The notes under the pieces: generated by a model | What the model saw: the letters and a program-made list of their open reading frames with translations, nothing else | Told to the model about the DNA's origin: nothing | The model's database searches: none | DNA from: an uncultured Anaerolineae bacterium | GTDB lineage: Bacteria > Chloroflexota > Anaerolineae > Aggregatilineales > Phototrophicaceae | Length of the DNA stretch: 64,000 bases | Direction: 5' to 3' | Assembly (NCBI GenBank): GCA_937995825.1 | Contig: CALKJO010000008.1 | Span: 62,001-126,000, forward strand | In this document: one piece after another, positions 9,530 through 19,143 of the stretch | How positions within the stretch are numbered: position 1 is the stretch's first letter | How the letters are laid out: the number at the start of each line of letters is the position of its first letter | Made by a program: the position numbers and the translations under genes

Positions 9530-10507
9530 TCAGCCTCCATGCGTCCGCGCTGAGGCGATCAACTGGTCGAGGACGCGCATATTGGCGACGGCGTCCGACG
9601 GCGGATAGGCGGGCGGACGCCGATTGAGCAGCGCGTCTGCGAAATCCTCCACCATCAGCCGATATTGATCGACGGGCGGATGGCTGTATTCGACATAATT
9701 ATCGCCGCGCCAGTGCCGGACAATCGTCGTCAGCCCATGCGGGACGAACGCGGCATCGAGCTGGATACGCCCTTCTGTCCCCCGCACCTCATAAGTATGC
9801 AGACGATAGGCGCGGACGCCTGCATCAAAATGCCCGACGACACCGGACGGAAAGATCAGCGTGCCCGCAATCGCCTCATCGACACCGGACGCGCCGAAAC
9901 GCGCCACCGCTGATCCATTTGCAGGCTCTTCGCCGACGATCAGCCGCATCGCGTTCACGCAGTAGCAGCCGACATCCATCAGCGCCCCGCCCGCGAGTTC
10001 GGCTTGCAGCCGAATGTCCGACTCGCTGCGCACGGCAAAGGTGAACGACGCGCTCATGATTTGAATCGCGCCAATGCCACCGTCAGCGATGATCCGCCGC
10101 GCTGTAGCGTGCTGCGGATGAAAGCGATACATGAATGCCTCCGCAAACAGCAGCCCGCGCGCCGCAAACGCGTCGACCATCGTCTGCGCTTCAGCCGCGT
10201 TCTTCGCCAGCGGCTTTTCACACAGCGTCGGCTTGCCTGCTTCAGCGGCGGCGATGCTCCAGGCGGCATGTTCGCTGTTGGGGAGCGGATTATAGATGGC
10301 GTCGACATTTGGATCAGCCAGCAGCGCCTCATACGCGCCATATGCCGTCGGGATGCCCATCCGCGCCGCGAATGCCTGCGCTTTTTCCAGTGAGCGGCTC
10401 GCCACAGCGGTCACCGTCCCATTGTCGGACGCCTGAATCGCCGGAATGACCCGATTTTCGCCGATCCGCGCCGTGCTGATCACGCCCCAGCGGATTTTTT
10501 CCATCAT
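9530..10507 (-). CDS. Gfo/Idh/MocA family oxidoreductase
   Basis: KIRWGVISTARIGENRVIPAI, DAIYNPLPNSEHAAWSIAAAEAGKPTLCEKPLAKNAAEAQTMV. Confidence 0.9.
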   Translation of the reverse strand: MMEKIRWGVISTARIGENRVIPAIQASDNGTVTAVASRSLEKAQAFAARMGIPTAYGAYEALLADPNVDAIYNPLPNSEHAAWSIAAAEAGKPTLCEKPLAKNAAEAQTMVDAFAARGLLFAEAFMYRFHPQHATARRIIADGGIGAIQIMSASFTFAVRSESDIRLQAELAGGALMDVGCYCVNAMRLIVGEEPANGSAVARFGASGVDEAIAGTLIFPSGVVGHFDAGVRAYRLHTYEVRGTEGRIQLDAAFVPHGLTTIVRHWRGDNYVEYSHPPVDQYRLMVEDFADALLNRRPPAYPPSDAVANMRVLDQLIASARTHGG

Positions 10508-11112
10508 CAGCCTTTCACCGCGCCCGCCGCCATGCCCTGGACAACAAAGCGCTGTTTGTAAAACGCCTGCCAGCGCGTTGCGCCATCGACTATCGCTTGT
10601 TCCTCAAGGTCGATTGGGACTCCCCAGAAGTAGCCCATCAGCAGCCACGTGCCAAGCGGCGCGGCAAACGTCAGATAGACGAAAACCAGACCATGCAGCG
10701 TGTTGCCCAACTGCAATCGGGAGATGATCACCGACAGCAGGATGAACAACAGCGCGCTCGGCGTCAGATAAGTGAAGAGGATGAAGCGCCCGATCCAATC
10801 CCGATACAGATACTTCAGCCGAATCAGGCTGTACGCCGCCATGCTGGCAAAAGTCACAGAGACGACCGTTGATGCGCCTGCCACGATCAGGCTGCTGCCG
10901 ATGTTGCGCAGAAAACCGCGCGTCTCAATCAGATCGATGTAATTGGCGAGCGTCAGATTGACCAGCAGCAGCGACGGCGTCCGATAAATATCGCGCGGCA
11001 ACTTGAGCGACACCGTCACCATAAAATAGATCGCGAACAGAATCATCAGCCCCAGCAGCGAAAGCTGCACGTAATAGATTATCTTTTGGAGGAGCGAAGG
11101 CTTGTCGAGCAT
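10507..11112 (-). pseudogene. MalG-type carbohydrate ABC permease with apparent internal deletion
   Basis: Normal N-terminus and EAA loop (EEQAIVDGATRWQAFY) fused directly to the MalG-family C-terminal signature QRFVVQGMAAGAVKG; 201 aa, shorter than an intact family member. Confidence 0.75.
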
Positions 11113-11125
11113 CGGTCAATCATCC

Positions 11126-11260
11126 TTACTGTAACCGAACTGCGATAACAACCGCCAGCATCGCAAACACTGGCAACAGCACCACCGATGCCGCCGCCAC
11201 CTCGCCGATGCGCAGGCTTTGCAGTCCGTAATATGCCAGCAGTCGTAGAGCGCCTGGCAC
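11126..11260 (-). pseudogene. C-terminal remnant of a MalF-type ABC permease
   Basis: Reverse-strand reading ...GVPGALRLLAYYGLQSLRIGEVAAASVVLLPVFAMLAVVIAVRLQ* directly upstream of the MalG-like ORF; no recognisable upstream part of the gene. 5' boundary approximate. Confidence 0.55.
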
Positions 11261-11416
11261 GCCACTTGAGTCTCGGCAACCGCTTGTTAAGCGCGCTTTT
11301 TCACCATTATACGCGGCTTGTATATGATTGAAACTACCCTATTTCACAGACTCGCGTCAAGAGGGCATGACTGCCGCAGCATCTGAAAAGCGCATCATCT
11401 GGCGGAGTCGAAGGGA

Positions 11417-11656
11417 GTGAAAACCAAGGTTCGGCTGACCATTCCCTCGGCGTCAGAAGCGGCGACGCCTCAGCCCTCGCTCTTTTACGCCAATCTCGTG
11501 CATAATTTCATGGAGGAGATCGTCAGCGACGGGACGGAAAATCAGGGCAACTTCGCGCAGAGCGCCCGTGTTCAGGAGATCATCAACGCGGTCGAGCTGT
11601 CCTACCGCCAACAGCGCTGGGTCGATCTTCCACTCGATCCGACCATATCCGACTGA
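11417..11656 (+). pseudogene. C-terminal fragment of a second Gfo/Idh/MocA oxidoreductase
   Basis: SLFYANLVHNFMEEIVSDGTENQGNFAQSARVQEIINAVELSYRQQRWVDLPL resembles the family C-terminal tail; N-terminal Rossmann domain absent; in-frame TGA at 11384. Confidence 0.7.
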
Positions 11657-11662
11657 GGGAAC

Positions 11663-12421
11663 ATGACCAAAAACGCGATCATTCAGGCGATGTATGACCG
11701 GGACGTACTGGTCTTCGGTCATCGGGGCGCGAAGCTGTATGCGCCGCAGAACACCCTGCCCGCTTTCGAGCTTGCCGCCGCGCAGGGCGCGCACGGCGTC
11801 GAACTCGATGTCCACCGCTCCAAAGATGGCTATCCGGTCATCGTCCATGATTTCACCGTCGATGCGACGACCGATGGCAGCGGCGCGGTCACCGAACTGA
11901 CGCTCGCCGAACTCAAGGCGCTGGATGCCGGCGCGTATTTCGGCGCGGCATTTGCCGGAACGCGCATTCCGACGCTGGACGAAGTTTTTGAAGCGGTCGG
12001 AGCGCGGCTGTATATCAACGTTGAGATCAAATCCATCTCTGCTCAAACAGATGGTGTTGAAGAAGTCGTTGCGGACTGCATCCGGCGGCATGGCATGGAA
12101 CGGCGTGTGATCGTGTCCTCATTCAACCCGCTGACGCTGCGGCGCTTTCGGGCGATCCTGCCGGACGTGCCGATTGGCTATCTCGACTGGGCAGGCGCGC
12201 CGCCCGAACTGCGCGCGCAGATAGCGGGCTTCGCCTACGAAGCGTATCACCCCGAACACAGCATGATCAGCCCGGAACTGATCGCCGACGCCGACGCCGC
12301 CGGACACATCGTGAATGCCTGGACTGTCAACGACGCTGAGCGCGTCAAGCTGCTTGCGGCGATGGGCGTGCGCGGGATCATCACTGACGCGCCTGACATC
12401 GCGCTGGCAGCGCTCGGCTGA
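11663..12421 (+). CDS. Glycerophosphodiester phosphodiesterase
   Basis: VFGHRGAKLYAPQNTLPAFELAAAQGAHGVELDVHRSKDGYPVIVHD. Confidence 0.93.
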   Translation: MTKNAIIQAMYDRDVLVFGHRGAKLYAPQNTLPAFELAAAQGAHGVELDVHRSKDGYPVIVHDFTVDATTDGSGAVTELTLAELKALDAGAYFGAAFAGTRIPTLDEVFEAVGARLYINVEIKSISAQTDGVEEVVADCIRRHGMERRVIVSSFNPLTLRRFRAILPDVPIGYLDWAGAPPELRAQIAGFAYEAYHPEHSMISPELIADADAAGHIVNAWTVNDAERVKLLAAMGVRGIITDAPDIALAALG

Positions 12422-12477
12422 GCGTTCGCCGGACTGTCTGTCCGCATTCCTGATTGCAACCGACGACGAATAAAAAA

Positions 12478-12505
12478 AATCGGGGGCATTCTTTCGCCCC
12501 CGATT
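12478..12505 (-). terminator. Rho-independent terminator for the PDZ gene
   Basis: Perfect 10-bp stem AATCGGGGGC/GCCCCCGATT, 8-nt loop, then T-tract on the minus strand (A8 at 12472-12479 on plus). Confidence 0.85.
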
Positions 12506-12524
12506 GCGCATCGACGCTGCAAGA

Positions 12525-13766
12525 CTAAAGATTCGGCTGCACCTGCGGCTGACGCTGCGGGATCGAGAAGCGCATCCCCGGGATCAGCCCCTCGAACAGC
12601 GATGCCACATCCATCATCACCGGCTCATCGAGCGTCACTTCGAGCGTCAGCGTCTCGCCGCCGCGCATCAGCGTCAGCGCTACCGTGTCGCCTGGCTCAT
12701 AGGCGATCATGCGGTCGCGCAGTGTGCGCTCAGCATCGACCGGCTCACCGTTGACCGCCGTGATCACGTCGCCCACCTGCAAACCTGCCCGCGCCGCCGG
12801 GCTGTCCGCCAGCACATCCGTGATCAGCGCGCCTTCCGTCAGTGCGACGCCGCGCTCTGCCGCGCTCTGCTCATCCAGCGTCACGAACGTCACGCCCAGC
12901 CGCCCGCCGCCAGAGCCAAACGGCATTCTGCCGAAGCCAAAGTCCATGCCGCCCCGTCCGATGTCAGGGAGGGAGAATTCGAACGGCATCCCCTCAAAGC
13001 GGAAGCCCATGCCCATCGGGCTGAAGACGGCTCGCAGCGCCTCCACCGGCACGGTCAGCGTCAGGCTGTCGCCGTCGCGCTTCACCGTCAATTCGACCGA
13101 CTCGGCTTCTAGGTTCGCCAGATACGCCAGCAGTTCGCCGGGGACAAGCGCTTCGCCATCGACCGCCGTGATCACATCGCCCTCCTGCAAACCTGCATCC
13201 GCCAGCGGGCTGTCCTCTGGCAGCGCTTCAACCGTCCAGCCTTCGGCGCTGAGGCTCAGCGCTGTCCCGTTGGTATCCATGCGAAATTGGAACGGGACAT
13301 TTTCGAACGGGAAGCCCCGGAAATCGAAGTTGAAGCCGAAGTCACGTGGGGAGGGTGCACGGCGATCCAGCCGCGCTTCGACCGTGACCGTCTCGCCATC
13401 GCGCAGGACTTCCAGCGTAACGCGCTCGCGCGGGCGCAGTCCGCCGATTAGATCGCGCAGCGCCGCCGCATCCGCCACCGCTTCACCGTTGACCGCCGTG
13501 ATCACATCCCCGACCATCAGACCGGCGCGCTCCGCCGCGCTGTTCGCCAGCACTTCCGTGATCAGCGCGCCCGTATCAGCATCCTCAACGCCGATGCCCA
13601 GAAAGCCGCTCTGCGCAAGCTGCGCCATCGGCGGGCGCATCGGATCCGGACGCCCCGGCTGCGCCGCCACCAGCGCTGCGCCCATCACACTGAGCGCCAG
13701 CGCCGCGCTCACCAGCAGCGCCCACGCGCGTTTCCTGATCAGCATTCGAGACCATTTGCGCATCAT
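12525..13766 (-). CDS. Secreted/anchored protein with three PDZ domains
   Basis: N-terminal TM/signal; three repeats of the form GALITEVLANSAAERAGLMVGDVITAVNGE, EDSPLADAGLQEGDVITAVDGE, GALITDVLADSPAARAGLQVGDVITAVNGE; no protease domain seen. Confidence 0.85.
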   Translation of the reverse strand: MMRKWSRMLIRKRAWALLVSAALALSVMGAALVAAQPGRPDPMRPPMAQLAQSGFLGIGVEDADTGALITEVLANSAAERAGLMVGDVITAVNGEAVADAAALRDLIGGLRPRERVTLEVLRDGETVTVEARLDRRAPSPRDFGFNFDFRGFPFENVPFQFRMDTNGTALSLSAEGWTVEALPEDSPLADAGLQEGDVITAVDGEALVPGELLAYLANLEAESVELTVKRDGDSLTLTVPVEALRAVFSPMGMGFRFEGMPFEFSLPDIGRGGMDFGFGRMPFGSGGGRLGVTFVTLDEQSAAERGVALTEGALITDVLADSPAARAGLQVGDVITAVNGEPVDAERTLRDRMIAYEPGDTVALTLMRGGETLTLEVTLDEPVMMDVASLFEGLIPGMRFSIPQRQPQVQPNL

Positions 13767-13896
13767 GGTTTGATCCTCCTATGCACTGAGAAGACGCTCA
13801 CTCTGATTGTTTTTATGTGCATCTTATCGCAGTTTCATCTCAATGTTAGGAGCATGGGTTAAAGGCAAGCTGAGGAAACTGAAAACGATCTGTAAA

Positions 13897-14970
13897 CTAT
13901 TGCGCCCCAACAAACGCCAGCCTCGAAATCACCGGATAATGGTCAGACAGCCCCGATGACTCATGCACCCGCGATGCCAGCGCGCGCCAATGCGCATCAT
14001 GGAAAATGTAGTCGATGCGGATGATCGGCGGCGCTGCGCCGAGCAGTAGATTGGCATAGCCGAGATTGGGGAAAGTCAGCCCCAATCCCTCTCCGGCTGC
14101 GCGGAAGCTGTCGGTCAGGACTTCGGTCAGGCGCGCATAATCGTTGGATTGGTCGGTCAGGTTGAAATCCCCAACAACGATCAGCGGCGTCGTCTCACCC
14201 GCGAACCGATTGAGCAGATCGGTGATCTCGCGGCTGCGATAGCGTGTATTGACCGTCAGCCCCGGCGACGGCGGATGGACGTTGTAAAATGTGAACAGCG
14301 TGTCGGCAAACGACATCTGCACGCGCATGTTGCCGAGCAGCCCTGTCCAGAATGACTCCGCATAGATCGGGAAGCGGCTGTAAACGCCCATCCCGTTGAC
14401 CCCGCGCGCATACGGATAGAGCGCATTATACGGATACAGATCGGCAGTGCGCGGCGTCAGAAAATCGGCGGCGGGCTGCGTGAATTCCTGAAGCGCGACA
14501 ATGTCCGCGTCCACGTCGCGGATGATCGCCAGCGCCGCTTCCAGCTCATCCGACGTGATCGCCCGATGGAGATTCCAAGTCATGATCGTCAGTGTCGGCG
14601 CATCGGGCGGAATTTGCACCGATTTAGGCAGCAGCATCGCGCCATACAGCCCTGCAAACGCCATAACCGAGGGCGACAGCAGAATAAATGTCCGCCAGCA
14701 GCGCGCCAGTCCGACCCCAACCCACAAAAACAGCGCGGGGATCAGCAGCAGCGGCATGAGGTTATTGGCGAAATTGACGATCTGCCAGCGCTCACCCACC
14801 AGCAGCCGCCCCCCCAGATACAGCAGCGCAGCCAGCGCGTAGAGGTCTACTGCCGCGATGGACAGGCTGATCAGCCTGCCAACTGCACGCGCAAGGAGCA
14901 GCGGTGTACTGCCGCTCGGCGGCGCAACGGGTGGATCAGTTTTGACAGCGGTCATCGGCTTAGCCTTCAA
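13897..14970 (-). CDS. Membrane-anchored endonuclease/exonuclease/phosphatase family protein
   Basis: TIMTWNLHRA, DADIVALQEFT, LIVVGDFNLTDQSNDYARL, IDYIFHD, GLSDHYPVISRL. Confidence 0.9.
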   Translation of the reverse strand: MKAKPMTAVKTDPPVAPPSGSTPLLLARAVGRLISLSIAAVDLYALAALLYLGGRLLVGERWQIVNFANNLMPLLLIPALFLWVGVGLARCWRTFILLSPSVMAFAGLYGAMLLPKSVQIPPDAPTLTIMTWNLHRAITSDELEAALAIIRDVDADIVALQEFTQPAADFLTPRTADLYPYNALYPYARGVNGMGVYSRFPIYAESFWTGLLGNMRVQMSFADTLFTFYNVHPPSPGLTVNTRYRSREITDLLNRFAGETTPLIVVGDFNLTDQSNDYARLTEVLTDSFRAAGEGLGLTFPNLGYANLLLGAAPPIIRIDYIFHDAHWRALASRVHESSGLSDHYPVISRLAFVGAQ

Positions 14971-15430
14971 GCAGCTTGGGCAGCACCGACTCCATCAGCG
15001 CTGCCGTTTCATCGAGCGTGCGCAGATCATCGGTGAAAAGCAGCGTGTTCAACTGCGGATCGAAGCTCCAGAAGCCGCCTTGTTGGGACAGGAAGCGGAT
15101 ATAGGTATAGGCAATCCCCAGGACGACACGCGCCAGCATCCCGCCCGAAAAAGGGAACAGCACGATCACGCCGCGCGCGTGGATATACAGCCGCAGCCCA
15201 ACCTCCACCAGCGGATAATGCAGCGTGACATCGCCACCGCTTCCAGGTTCAGGCAGCAGAGTCGGGTCAAAATTGAGTATAATGTGGGCAACCTGTGCCG
15301 TCCTGAGCTTGCGCACGGGCCAGAACGCCTCCGGCTGATCGGTGCTGGTTCCATGTTGATACAGCCAGTCGATCATCGCTGGCGTCAGTGTTCCGGTTTT
15401 CGGGACGTAGAGATGAATTTGATAGAGCAA
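14960..15430 (-). CDS. Hypothetical protein
   Basis: 156-aa ORF in operon-like arrangement with the EEP protein. Confidence 0.5.
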   Translation of the reverse strand: MLYQIHLYVPKTGTLTPAMIDWLYQHGTSTDQPEAFWPVRKLRTAQVAHIILNFDPTLLPEPGSGGDVTLHYPLVEVGLRLYIHARGVIVLFPFSGGMLARVVLGIAYTYIRFLSQQGGFWSFDPQLNTLLFTDDLRTLDETAALMESVLPKLLEG

Positions 15431-15542
15431 TGCCTTTTCCTCAGCAGCTCATGAGCGCGGCGTAAGCACGGCGGCATCAGTGACTTCTAAATAATACACG
15501 AATCAGCGTGATTTTTCCGCAATGGCGGATGAAGGAGCAGCT

Positions 15543-16091
15543 ATGACGCGTGAAACGGCTACCCTAGGCGGCGGATGTTTCTGGTGTTTGGAAGCCGTCT
15601 ACGATGAAGTGCGCGGCGTGGAGGATGTCGTATCCGGGTATGCTGGCGGACGCCTCCCTAACCCGACCTATGAGCAGGTCTGCACCGGCACAACCGGACA
15701 TGCCGAGGTCGTGCAGATCACCTATGACCCGGAAGTCGTCACCTTCCGCGAGCTGCTCGACATTTTCTTCACCATCCACGACCCGACCACGCTCAACCGC
15801 CAGGGCGCGGACACCGGCACGCAGTATCGCTCGGTGATCTTCTACCACACGCCAGAACAGCGCGCCGAAGCTGAAGCCGCCATCGCCGCCTACAACGCGG
15901 CGGGCATCTGGCATGACCCGATTGTGACCGAGGTCGCGCCGCTGGAGGCGTTTTACCCGGCGGAGGATTACCATCAGGAATATTTCGTCCGCAATCCGAT
16001 GGCGGGCTACTGCCGCGTGGTGGTCGCGCCGAAAGTGGCGAAGTTCCGCCAGAAGCACTTCGACCGGCTGAAGCAGCAGCCGGCGCGCTGA
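15543..16091 (+). CDS. msrA: Peptide-methionine (S)-S-oxide reductase
   Basis: ATLGGGCFWCLEAVYDEVRGVEDVVSGYAGG, YHQEYF. Confidence 0.95.
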   Translation: MTRETATLGGGCFWCLEAVYDEVRGVEDVVSGYAGGRLPNPTYEQVCTGTTGHAEVVQITYDPEVVTFRELLDIFFTIHDPTTLNRQGADTGTQYRSVIFYHTPEQRAEAEAAIAAYNAAGIWHDPIVTEVAPLEAFYPAEDYHQEYFVRNPMAGYCRVVVAPKVAKFRQKHFDRLKQQPAR

Positions 16092-16098
16092 TGATCAG

Positions 16099-17238
16099 CT
16101 AATCCATTACCCAGTCGCGCAGAATCCCCGCCAGCAACGCGGCGCGGCGCGGCAGACTGCTGATCAAGACGTTCTCGTGGACGGCGTGCATCCCCTCGCC
16201 GTCCGCGCCTAATCCATCCAGCGTTGGGATGCCAAGCGCAGCGGTGATGCTCCCATCTGAGCCGCCGCCGACGCTCTCCCCGCGCACTGTGATGCCCAGG
16301 CGCTCGCCAATTGCTTTCACCTGCGCGAAGTCGCGCTGCATCTGGGCATTGTATTCCATTGGCGGGCGGCGGTGCAGCGCGGTCACCTTGACATGGCAGC
16401 CGGGGATGAACGGCGCAGCGCTCATGACTGCGTCGTGCAGTTCGCTGAGCGCCTGCGCGGTCAGCGCGCGGACATCGACCATCGCCGTGACATGCGCCGG
16501 GATGACATTCGACGCTGTGCCGCCTGTCACCTGTGTCACCGAGACCGACGTGCCGCGCTTCAGATCATTCAGCGCATTCAGGCGCAGCGCCTGCTGCGCA
16601 AACTCGATGATCGCATTCAGCCCCTTTTCCGGCTCATTGCCCGCATGGGCGGCTTTGCCCTCGATGTCGATGCGATATGTCCCAACCCCTTTGCGGGCGA
16701 GCTTGAGCGCCTCGCCCGGCGCGGCGGGTTCCATCGTCAGCACCAAGCCCGCCTCACGCGCCACCTGCTCGATCACCGGCTCCGATGCGAGGCTGCCGAT
16801 CTCCTCATCGGACGTGAGCAGCAGCCAGATCGGGCGCGGCGGCAGTTCGCCCCGTTCGTGCAGCCCGCTGATCACCTCCAGCGCCAGCATTGCGCCGGCT
16901 TTCATGTCCAGCGCGCCGGCTCCGTAGAAGCGCCCATCCTCAAGGCGAGCGGGGCGTCCCGCCAGCGTCCCTGCCGGATGCACTGTGTCCAGATGGCACA
17001 AAAACAGGATCGGCTTGCCCGGAGCCTCGGCGTTCCATTTCGCCAGCGCCAGATCGCCCACGTCCTGCATCGGAAAATGGATGATTGCAGCGCCGCGCTT
17101 GGAGGCCTCATCCGCTGCAAACTCGACAACGCGATCGACCAGCCGCTTATTGTCCGACGGCGACTCCAGCATGACCAGCTTGGTCAGTAAATCCAGCATC
17201 GCGGGCAAGCGCCTCTCAAAATAGGTCTGATACTCCAC
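16099..17238 (-). CDS. M20 family metallopeptidase (CPG2-like)
   Basis: FLCHLDTVHPAGT, GALDMKAGAMLALEVI, LLLTSDEEIGS, GGGSDGSITAALGIPTLDGLGADGEGMHAVHE; GTG at 17238 preceded by AGGAG. Confidence 0.9.
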   Translation of the reverse strand: MEYQTYFERRLPAMLDLLTKLVMLESPSDNKRLVDRVVEFAADEASKRGAAIIHFPMQDVGDLALAKWNAEAPGKPILFLCHLDTVHPAGTLAGRPARLEDGRFYGAGALDMKAGAMLALEVISGLHERGELPPRPIWLLLTSDEEIGSLASEPVIEQVAREAGLVLTMEPAAPGEALKLARKGVGTYRIDIEGKAAHAGNEPEKGLNAIIEFAQQALRLNALNDLKRGTSVSVTQVTGGTASNVIPAHVTAMVDVRALTAQALSELHDAVMSAAPFIPGCHVKVTALHRRPPMEYNAQMQRDFAQVKAIGERLGITVRGESVGGGSDGSITAALGIPTLDGLGADGEGMHAVHENVLISSLPRRAALLAGILRDWVMD

Positions 17239-17251
17239 AGTCAGTCTCCTT

Positions 17252-18571
17252 TCAGAATGGGCAGAGGTCGCCGAGGGTGTAGGTTGGGCTGCGGCTGCCA
17301 TAGCGGTTGAGCAGACCGAGCGCCTCCGGCTGCGCTGCTGCGATCTCTCGCACACCCGCGCACGCCAGCGACAGATCATTGGTGACCTGATAGCGACTCC
17401 AAAACTCCAACGCGATGCGAGCGTAGATCGGCGCGGACGCCTGATCGGGATACGTCGTCAAGACCGCCTGCACTGTCGGCACAAGACGCGCATCGTTGGT
17501 ATACGCGAACGCCAGCAGCAGTCGATAGAGCGCATAGCTCTGCAGAACGCGGGTTTCATCACCGCCGCGCCAGGGTTCAAGCGATGGACTGTTGAGCGAC
17601 AGGTCATACAGCGAGACTGCCTCGCTGATACTTCCGGCTCTGAAGGCGGCATCCGCGCTGTGGATCACCTGAATCCGAAAGCGCGGCGGGTCGAGCTGCG
17701 TGATCGACGCGGTGTAGACCAGCCCATTCCAGTCGTAGGCGGTGTAGCCGGTGCGCAGCGGACCCGTCTGCGCGTTGCCCGGATTATCCAGCCGGACGAT
17801 CAGCTCCAGCACGCCATCATTGTCAATATCGGTGAGCGTCGGCGGGGACGCGCTGACGACAGTCTCCGTGAGCAGATTGCTGATGCGCCCGCGCTGGCGA
17901 TCCCACGCTGCCATCTGCGTGTAATACAGGCAGGAGGACTCATCTGACGAAGCGCAGCGCCGCGCCGTGAACACCACTTCCCGCCGTCCGCTGCGATTGA
18001 GATCGTCGGCGCGCAGAATTTGCGGCGGGGCATTGAACGTCAGCGTTTCATCGGGCGAGTCCCGATAGAGCGGCTGATAGCGGCTGTCCACGCAGCCAAA
18101 AATCATCAGCATTCCCCCTGCGTCGGGAGTCAGCAAACTGACCATCGCCTCTGGGATGCCCTCACCCGTCATGTCGATGTCGCCGCGCACCACGCCGGTA
18201 TTCCCTAGCACCGCCCATGTCTCGCGCAGTCCGCGCTCCAGATTGACCAGGGTGCCGCCGGCGTTCAAAAAGGACGCGATGGCGTTCTCGATCAGCCGGG
18301 CGCTGGCTGGCGTCCCCGCAGGCAGCCGGACGGACGAGTCCGGCGCGGGGCAGGCGCGGTAATTCGGCGTCGCGGTCGGCGGATTCGCCAGCGCAATTGC
18401 GGTCGCCGGATTGGCGATGCTCTCTGTTGGCGGCGGCGGCAGCGCCGCAACAATCGCGAATCCCGGCGTCATCGTCGGGAACGGCGGCGGAGTCGGCATT
18501 GAACTGACCGCCTGCGGAGCGGTTCGGCACGCGGCGCACAGCATGAGCAGAAGCAGACAGCGCATCATCAT
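17252..18571 (-). CDS. Lipoprotein of unknown function
   Basis: Signal peptide with lipobox LMLCAAC, Thr/Pro-rich linker, 439 aa. Confidence 0.6.
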   Translation of the reverse strand: MMMRCLLLLMLCAACRTAPQAVSSMPTPPPFPTMTPGFAIVAALPPPPTESIANPATAIALANPPTATPNYRACPAPDSSVRLPAGTPASARLIENAIASFLNAGGTLVNLERGLRETWAVLGNTGVVRGDIDMTGEGIPEAMVSLLTPDAGGMLMIFGCVDSRYQPLYRDSPDETLTFNAPPQILRADDLNRSGRREVVFTARRCASSDESSCLYYTQMAAWDRQRGRISNLLTETVVSASPPTLTDIDNDGVLELIVRLDNPGNAQTGPLRTGYTAYDWNGLVYTASITQLDPPRFRIQVIHSADAAFRAGSISEAVSLYDLSLNSPSLEPWRGGDETRVLQSYALYRLLLAFAYTNDARLVPTVQAVLTTYPDQASAPIYARIALEFWSRYQVTNDLSLACAGVREIAAAQPEALGLLNRYGSRSPTYTLGDLCPF

Positions 18572-18775
18572 GCGCGTAGTGTAGACTCAGGCGGTATCGG
18601 ACGCAAGAGACGGCACATCCCGTTCAATGTGATCAGGCATGGGCAGCGCTGCCGCCTGATCGGCATGCCGACGGTGAGGCTTCCTGACATCAGGTTTCGC
18701 ATGGCTGAACATGGCGAACCAGCGCCGAGCGCGGTAAGATTGGGCTGAATTTCACAATCGTGGGGAGAGCGAGCA

Positions 18776-19005
18776 TGGATCGGCATTACCAGGAGTGGAA
18801 TGAGAGTGCGCCGCGCGGACTGCTGTTAATCGGGTTTGGCGTCTCGCTAGTGGCGCACGCCGCCGGCTTGAAGCAAAAAGGGCGCGCCGCCCTGAGCTGG
18901 ATCACGCTGGGAACGCTTGGTTTGATCATCCTCAATGCCGGTGTCGCCATTTTTGGCGAGGCGGTCAAACATCGGACGCTGTATGAGCAGAAACTCGGTC
19001 TGTGA
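18776..19005 (+). CDS. Small membrane protein
   Basis: 76 aa, two hydrophobic segments; ATG 18776. Confidence 0.5.
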
Positions 19006-19143
19006 AGGCGTATTGGATCGATCTGGCTTGACAGAGTCCTGTGATCTTTGATACGGTGTGTTTAGAAATGCGCTTGATCGTTGAAAGGGCGTTTCTCTGC
19101 TCTGCTTTTCACTATCGTCCTAGCCTGACGCAGGATCGAGTGT

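Noticed and set aside
8683-9627. 314-aa plus-strand ORF
   Set aside because: Antisense to murD; no domain signal.
10507-11112. Intact functional sugar ABC permease
   Set aside because: Missing the segment between the EAA loop and the C-terminal signature; no ATPase, binding protein or intact partner permease nearby.
12709-13773. 354-aa Ser/Pro-rich plus-strand ORF
   Set aside because: Antisense to the three-PDZ gene; composition is a mirror artefact of the repeats.
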